Positions 35,101-36,650 of a stretch of DNA of 36,650 nucleotides are shown here, piece after piece; within the stretch, counting starts at the first letter, position 1; each line of letters starts with the position of its first letter. The notes beneath the pieces were generated by a model. The model was not told where the DNA came from. It worked only from the letters and a program-made list of their open reading frames with translations, and made no database searches. The translations under genes and the position numbers were made by a program. The stretch is from positions 1 through 36,650 of the forward strand of contig NZ_NFJW01000018.1 in the NCBI RefSeq assembly GCF_002160065.1, given 5' to 3'. The DNA comes from Collinsella sp. An2. GTDB lineage: Bacteria > Actinomycetota > Coriobacteriia > Coriobacteriales > Coriobacteriaceae.

Positions 35101-35365
35101 TTCCCGTATTTGGTCGCATATCGTTTGGAATGCTTGCATCTCCCTGCAATGGGAGCTGGCGCTTATCATCTTGAGACCCAGTCGACGCTTGGTGCGCATC
35201 TGCCAGCCATTCCTCTTGTGGTAAGTAGAACAGAGCACCGGCATCATCTTTGCACAGGACGATAGCCTGCTCTCCGTCGTCTGCATGAGGTGCATGAGTC
35301 ACAAACTGCAGCAATCGCCCCTCGCGGCGTACTCGCTGGGGAAATCCCTGGGGAACAGCGCCCAT
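32186..35365 (-). CDS. TOTE-type primase / SF2 helicase / PLD-like conflict protein
   Basis: A 1059-residue protein. A zinc ribbon (Cys 140, 143, 150, 153) leads into an archaeo-eukaryotic-primase domain of the TOTE group (about 100-340) with ADFDG (199-202, catalytic acids) and RSGNGAHVWLFF. An SF2 helicase follows (about 515-900): SAPTGFGKT (Lys 543), DECHH (634-638), LSATPRR and QQVGRLHRV. The C-terminus (about 930-1059) matches the PLD-like end of related proteins (VFDEKITWYGDLPLL), but the His-x-Lys expected just before it reads RSGLAVFDEK, so the nuclease looks inactive. GAGG precedes ATG 35365. TOTE systems are predicted anti-invader defences; the gene stands alone here. Confidence 0.85.
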   Translation of the reverse strand: MGAVPQGFPQRVRREGRLLQFVTHAPHADDGEQAIVLCKDDAGALFYLPQEEWLADAHQASTGSQDDKRQLPLQGDASIPNDMRPNTGIVTSASSTADKVALFKSLFQARSDVYAHGYRRKDGGIGYAPACANEYARGICPKCLGARVECGRCDRRAFRKLTDRVLVAHFKGEDERLRDVVGIYVLLPPDDTTSVLVADFDGVGWRESASAYRDAARAHGLDPATERSRSGNGAHVWLFFAEPVSARDARRLGTRLLAEAMSRTQTVGFSSFDRLFPSQDIMPKGGFGNLIALPLQGRAVAKGNSVFVDDEFQAYADQWAYLSCVTKVGKQGVENLIRRAHGSAQASLRSLTRSCREQSAETESDNAVEGNRPVSCGDAALDAWDFPRHLSIVLSDMLYVPEAGLSPAALSRIRWIAAYANPEFYRAQAQGRSVYNISRYIYVGETRDLSDAFAGAGSAHEGVPAELVDGSERAVALPRGCRDELVELLKASGVDFDIRDMRTSGKPVELEFVGELRPDQQEAAEALVKYDGGILSAPTGFGKTVIGAWLIAREKVSTLVVVPKTALLSQWRKSLSGFLLGPDGKFEVGVLGGGKARLTGVVDVATFQSLTKTDTHGVRYLLPEARSYGMVIVDECHHAAAPQLEFVLKRVSAHRIFGLSATPRRSDGLDRTLSMVCGPIRYAVDPKEQARRQGFARLLVTRFTGVRYPGYEVGMTHNQVLDLLCESEARNALIVDDVVRAVRSGAAALVMSKRRKHVSDLTRRLKEAGLQPYQITGDGTQRSRQRIVAEAHHAMEKFYNPGATSDVSSGCDARNVSAVLPVIVATESCLGEGFDMPELTALFMATPVSYSGVVIQQVGRLHRVMPGKSAVTVYDYVDISIPQLERSYKRRLKVYASLGYEVAGGSEASDGPRGSFVDAATWAESFTRDVQATLRSIEVFAPCVDMECARMLAPVLEQAVSRGIRISCYIGRRAPRGRSHVCEDAQPVRTFEQAGCKVVPARVIRSGLAVFDEKITWYGDLPLLGRPSSEASSIRIDSAEVAHDLYQEVCRISGLDRLV

Positions 35366-35557
35366 ATCGAACCTCGTCTCGCTAAAACCTGGACAACGAG
35401 CACTTCTCTATGGTGGCACAAGGTTTAATGTATAAGGAGATATTTCTTGCCGGCGCATCTCCGGACTACGAGTCTATTGTTTTTTTATAGATGAGATCGG
35501 GTGCTCCTTGGCTTCAAGATACCCCAACACGACAGGGCGCATGATGATTGATTTCTA
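35366..35557. promoter_or_regulatory. divergent region between the TOTE gene and tiny-peptide module 2
   Basis: AT-rich gap of 192 bp. TTTTTTTATAG lies in the middle. A 20-residue open frame starting ATGTATAAGG (near 35428) ends at TAG but resembles nothing and is not called. No LexA box faces the helicase gene. Confidence 0.4.
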
Positions 35558-35571
35558 CGAACATGTGTTTC
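35558..35571 (+). promoter_or_regulatory. LexA/SOS box of module 2
   Basis: CGAACATGTGTTTC fits the Gram-positive LexA (DinR) consensus CGAACRNRYGTTYC at every position. It ends 19 bp before the TATAAT of the tiny-peptide gene, covering the -35 area, a position suited to repression. Confidence 0.78.
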
Positions 35572-35590
35572 TTCTTGCAGGTACATGCAC

Positions 35591-35596
35591 TATAAT
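35591..35596 (+). promoter_or_regulatory. -10 element of module 2 peptide gene
   Basis: Consensus TATAAT. The LexA-box-to-hexamer distance is identical in module 3, where the hexamer is TAAACT. Confidence 0.7.
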
Positions 35597-35617
35597 GTAG
35601 ATACGCGAGCGGGCGGT

Positions 35618-35649
35618 GCCCTCCGAGTCCAGCAGGGTGGAAGGGAGGG
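35618..35649 (+). promoter_or_regulatory. 5' UTR cis anti-Shine-Dalgarno, module 2
   Basis: CCCTCC (35619-35624), inside the block GGTGCCCTCCGAGT conserved between modules, can pair with GGAGGG (35644-35649), the ribosome site of the tiny peptide. This would make the primary transcript poorly translated, as in many type I toxin mRNAs. Confidence 0.55.
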
Positions 35650-35654
35650 ATCCC

Positions 35655-35744
35655 GTGATCGCAGAGCTCACCGAGCTGTCGAGGGCGCTCGCCGTCCTCG
35701 CAGCCATGACGATCATCCTGATCCTGCTTCTAAGGAAGAGGTGA
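35655..35744 (+). CDS. tiny hydrophobic peptide, predicted SOS-induced type I toxin (module 2)
   Basis: A 29-residue open frame starting GTG 35655, 5 nt after AGGGAGGGA. The peptide has a short acidic N-terminus (IAELTEL), a continuous hydrophobic segment ending IILILLL, and a basic RKR tail: a single membrane helix. It is preceded by a perfect LexA box and TATAAT, and followed convergently by the three-hairpin RNA copy 2. Size, shape and SOS control parallel TisB of E. coli (29 residues, LexA-regulated, antisense-controlled), but I see no sequence relationship. Expected action would be membrane depolarisation after DNA damage; this is inference. Confidence 0.68.
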   Translation: MIAELTELSRALAVLAAMTIILILLLRKR

Positions 35745-35765
35745 TCCGACCGGGTGGGACCGCGC

Positions 35766-35860
35766 GATAAGGGAACAGCCGCCTCTGGCAAGACGGCTGT
35801 TCGGCGTGGGCTCACCCACAAAGTCAGTTGTTAAAACAGGAGGGCTAAAAACCTTCTGCT
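35766..35860 (-). ncRNA. three-hairpin antisense-type RNA, copy 2 (predicted antitoxin)
   Basis: On the minus strand TATACT (35873-35868) is followed by 8 nt, then hairpin GCAGAAGG/CCTCCTG with loop UUUUUAGC, hairpin GTGGG/CCCAC (35806-35819), and stem CGAACAGCCG/CGGCTGTTC (35773-35802) with a CCUUAU tail. It lies convergent to the tiny-peptide gene and entirely inside the predicted peptide mRNA, which would end at 35914. Its CCCUCC (opposite 35839-35844) could also pair with the peptide's GGAGGG ribosome site. Confidence 0.7.
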
Positions 35861-35867
35861 CGCGTAC

Positions 35868-35873
35868 AGTATA
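35868..35873 (-). promoter_or_regulatory. -10 element of RNA copy 2
   Basis: TATACT on the minus strand, 8 nt before the RNA start as in the other copies. It lies inside the 5' arm of the plus-strand terminator at 35869-35914. Confidence 0.6.
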
Positions 35874-35914
35874 CCCGCTGGCGCCCCTGCTTGCCAGCGG
35901 GTATACGCCTTTTT
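35869..35914 (+). terminator. terminator of module 2 peptide mRNA
   Basis: GTATACCCGCTGGC (35869-35882) pairs perfectly with 35893-35906, 14 bp, followed by GCCTTTTT. It ends the plus-strand transcript after it has crossed the whole antisense RNA. Confidence 0.75.
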
Positions 35915-36163
35915 CGGCAACCCCGCCCCCGCCCCCCGCCGGCAGAAAGACAGATAGATTGTCGATCTCAAGTTTATCAAGGCGGCCGGGGGCAGCACGG
36001 CTGAGACGCCGCTAGATAACACATGAGTCGAGAGCCGGAATACCCGCCAGTAATCTCATTAGCGAATTCTTTCCTAAACGGCTTTTCAGAAATCGAGCGC
36101 ATTACAGCCGTGAGGCGAAGGGCCAACAAAGCGCCATTCGTTAGCGAAGCTCTCTATAGTTAT
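35915..36163. other. spacer between modules 2 and 3
   Basis: No gene is supported in these 249 bp. They begin GC-rich and become AT-rich towards the module 3 promoter; TATAGTTAT near 36156-36164 adjoins the LexA-like box. Confidence 0.45.
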
Positions 36164-36177
36164 CGAACATATGTTTT
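36164..36177 (+). promoter_or_regulatory. LexA/SOS-like box of module 3
   Basis: CGAACATATGTTTT fits CGAACRNRYGTTYC at 13 of 14 positions and lies at the same distance from the -10 element and from the peptide start (96 versus 97 nt) as in module 2. Confidence 0.7.
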
Positions 36178-36196
36178 ATCTAGCAGGTCAACATGG

Positions 36197-36202
36197 TAAA
36201 CT
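36197..36202 (+). promoter_or_regulatory. -10 element of module 3 peptide gene
   Basis: TAAACT at the position equivalent to TATAAT in module 2. Confidence 0.5.
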
Positions 36203-36223
36203 GAAGTCAATCGAGCGGGCGGT

Positions 36224-36254
36224 GCCCTCCGAGTTTAACGGGATAGACGGGGGG
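36224..36254 (+). promoter_or_regulatory. 5' UTR cis anti-Shine-Dalgarno, module 3
   Basis: The conserved GCCCTCC (36224-36230) can pair with the GGGGGG ribosome site (36249-36254), using one G-U pair. The leader block is kept between modules while the ribosome site changes in a compensated way. Confidence 0.5.
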
Positions 36255-36259
36255 ATCTC

Positions 36260-36343
36260 TTGCAGAAGCTCGCCACGCTGCTGCTCGCGGCAGCGATTCT
36301 TCTTGCGCTGGTTCTGCTGGCGCAAGAAGTCATGTTCGGTTAA
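36260..36343 (+). CDS. tiny hydrophobic peptide, predicted SOS-induced type I toxin (module 3)
   Basis: A 27-residue open frame starting at TTG 36260, 4 nt after GGGGGGA. It has a short polar head (QKLAT), a nearly continuous run of Leu, Ala, Ile and Val (LLLAAAILLALVLLA), then QEVMFG: one membrane helix. It differs from the module 2 peptide in almost every residue, yet the promoter, leader, spacing and downstream RNA are shared. That pattern is expected for paralogous toxin loci with a conserved regulatory frame. The TTG start is weaker evidence than the GTG of module 2; no better start fits the frame. Confidence 0.6.
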   Translation: MQKLATLLLAAAILLALVLLAQEVMFG

Positions 36344-36368
36344 TCCGAAACTAAATGGGTAATGTCTA

Positions 36369-36462
36369 CGCATGAGAACAGCCGCCTTTGGTGGAGACGG
36401 CTGTTCGGCGTGGGTATCACCCACAAAAGCAACACTAGCAGGAGGGCTCAAAACCTTCTGCT
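36369..36462 (-). ncRNA. three-hairpin antisense-type RNA, copy 3 (predicted antitoxin)
   Basis: Minus-strand order: TATACT (36475-36470), 8 nt, hairpin GCAGAAGG/CCTCCTGC with loop UUUUGAGC, hairpin GTGGG/CCCAC (36410-36424), stem CGAACAGCCG/CGGCTGTTC (36376-36406). The stems are kept although the spacer between the first and second hairpins differs from copies 1 and 2. Confidence 0.68.
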
Positions 36463-36469
36463 TTATATG

Positions 36470-36475
36470 AGTATA
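36470..36475 (-). promoter_or_regulatory. -10 element of RNA copy 3
   Basis: TATACT on the minus strand, 8 nt before the RNA. A possible -35 with a TGAC core lies about 18 bp upstream on that strand. Confidence 0.58.
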
Positions 36476-36553
36476 CCCCAACGATGTCCCGTTCGTCACA
36501 GGGTATGCTCGGCTCTTCAAGGTCGTCTCAGCGCGTTTGATTTGCAAGTTCAT

Positions 36554-36609
36554 CGAAACGCTTCCAGGACTCAGCGGGACATGTCCCGCTGAGTCCTGGA
36601 AGCGTTTCG
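36554..36609. repeat. 56-bp perfect palindrome
   Basis: Bases 36554-36581 are the exact reverse complement of 36582-36609, without a loop, centred on GGGACATGTCCC. No T-run follows. It lies just right of module 3 and no gene is supported in the rest of the right edge (36476-36650). Confidence 0.85.
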
Positions 36610-36650
36610 CGCTAGCCTCCCGGACGGGGGCCGGATCGGCCGGCCCGCGA

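Noticed and set aside
35366-35410. LexA box for the TOTE helicase gene
   Set aside because: GAACCTCGTCTC near the start only half matches the LexA consensus.
31784-36475. CRISPR array
   Set aside because: The repeated elements are three, long, widely and unevenly spaced and structured; there are no regular spacers and no cas genes.

Overview
The window is about 36.6 kb of GC-rich, densely coded bacterial DNA. The gene content (a group I ECF transporter with its own ATPase and T subunit, SLH-anchored exoenzymes, a split CoA-activase set, a DUF3006/ComEC-like pair, GtrA proteins) suggests a gut Coriobacteriia actinobacterium, most likely Collinsella or a close relative. That assignment is inferred from gene content and style; no rRNA or other marker gene is present.

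Layout. 409-6313 is a run of minus-strand housekeeping genes: acetate kinase, a HIT protein, exonuclease VII small and large subunits, a membrane zinc peptidase and RNase D. A divergent diacylglycerol-kinase-family gene follows (6432-7346). 7564-11943 is a transport operon. It starts with a tryptophan-type attenuator (a leader peptide with three consecutive Trp codons, then a hairpin and an intrinsic terminator), followed by two paralogous ECF S components, a fused double ECF ATPase and EcfT. This points to a tryptophan or related-compound importer controlled by ribosome-mediated attenuation. 11983-12168 is a striking inverted pair of 20-bp tandem arrays. 12258-17055 holds an RNA m5C methyltransferase, a 50-residue membrane protein, a DegV lipid-binding protein, and a GT2 glycosyltransferase between two GtrA proteins. 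17601-18725 is a secreted coiled-coil/lysozyme-like cell-wall protein. 18840-22151 is a three-gene CoA-dehydratase-activase-like operon, the split form of a protein fused in many anaerobes. 22423-25348 holds a membrane Ser/Thr kinase, an XRE-type HTH protein and a DUF4190/DUF4352-like membrane protein. Two large surface proteins diverge from 29261-29755: an SLH-anchored pectinesterase and an SLH-anchored ComEC-like metallo-beta-lactamase protein paired with DUF3006.

The right end (31672-36650) is an accessory region. A 1059-residue protein with a TOTE-type primase domain, an SF2 helicase and a degenerate PLD-like C-terminus is flanked by three copies of a ~90-nt structured element. In each copy the minus strand carries TATACT, exactly 8 nt, then a three-hairpin RNA ending in a terminator-like stem. 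Two copies lie convergently behind a small unit made of a LexA/SOS box, a -10 element, a 5' UTR with a conserved CCCTCC that can mask the Shine-Dalgarno, and a tiny hydrophobic peptide of 29 or 27 residues. This layout matches SOS-induced type I toxin-antitoxin loci of the TisB/IstR kind, although neither sequence resembles a family I recognise. I consider it the most likely undescribed system here. The same region holds a 138-bp MITE-like inverted repeat and a 56-bp perfect palindrome.
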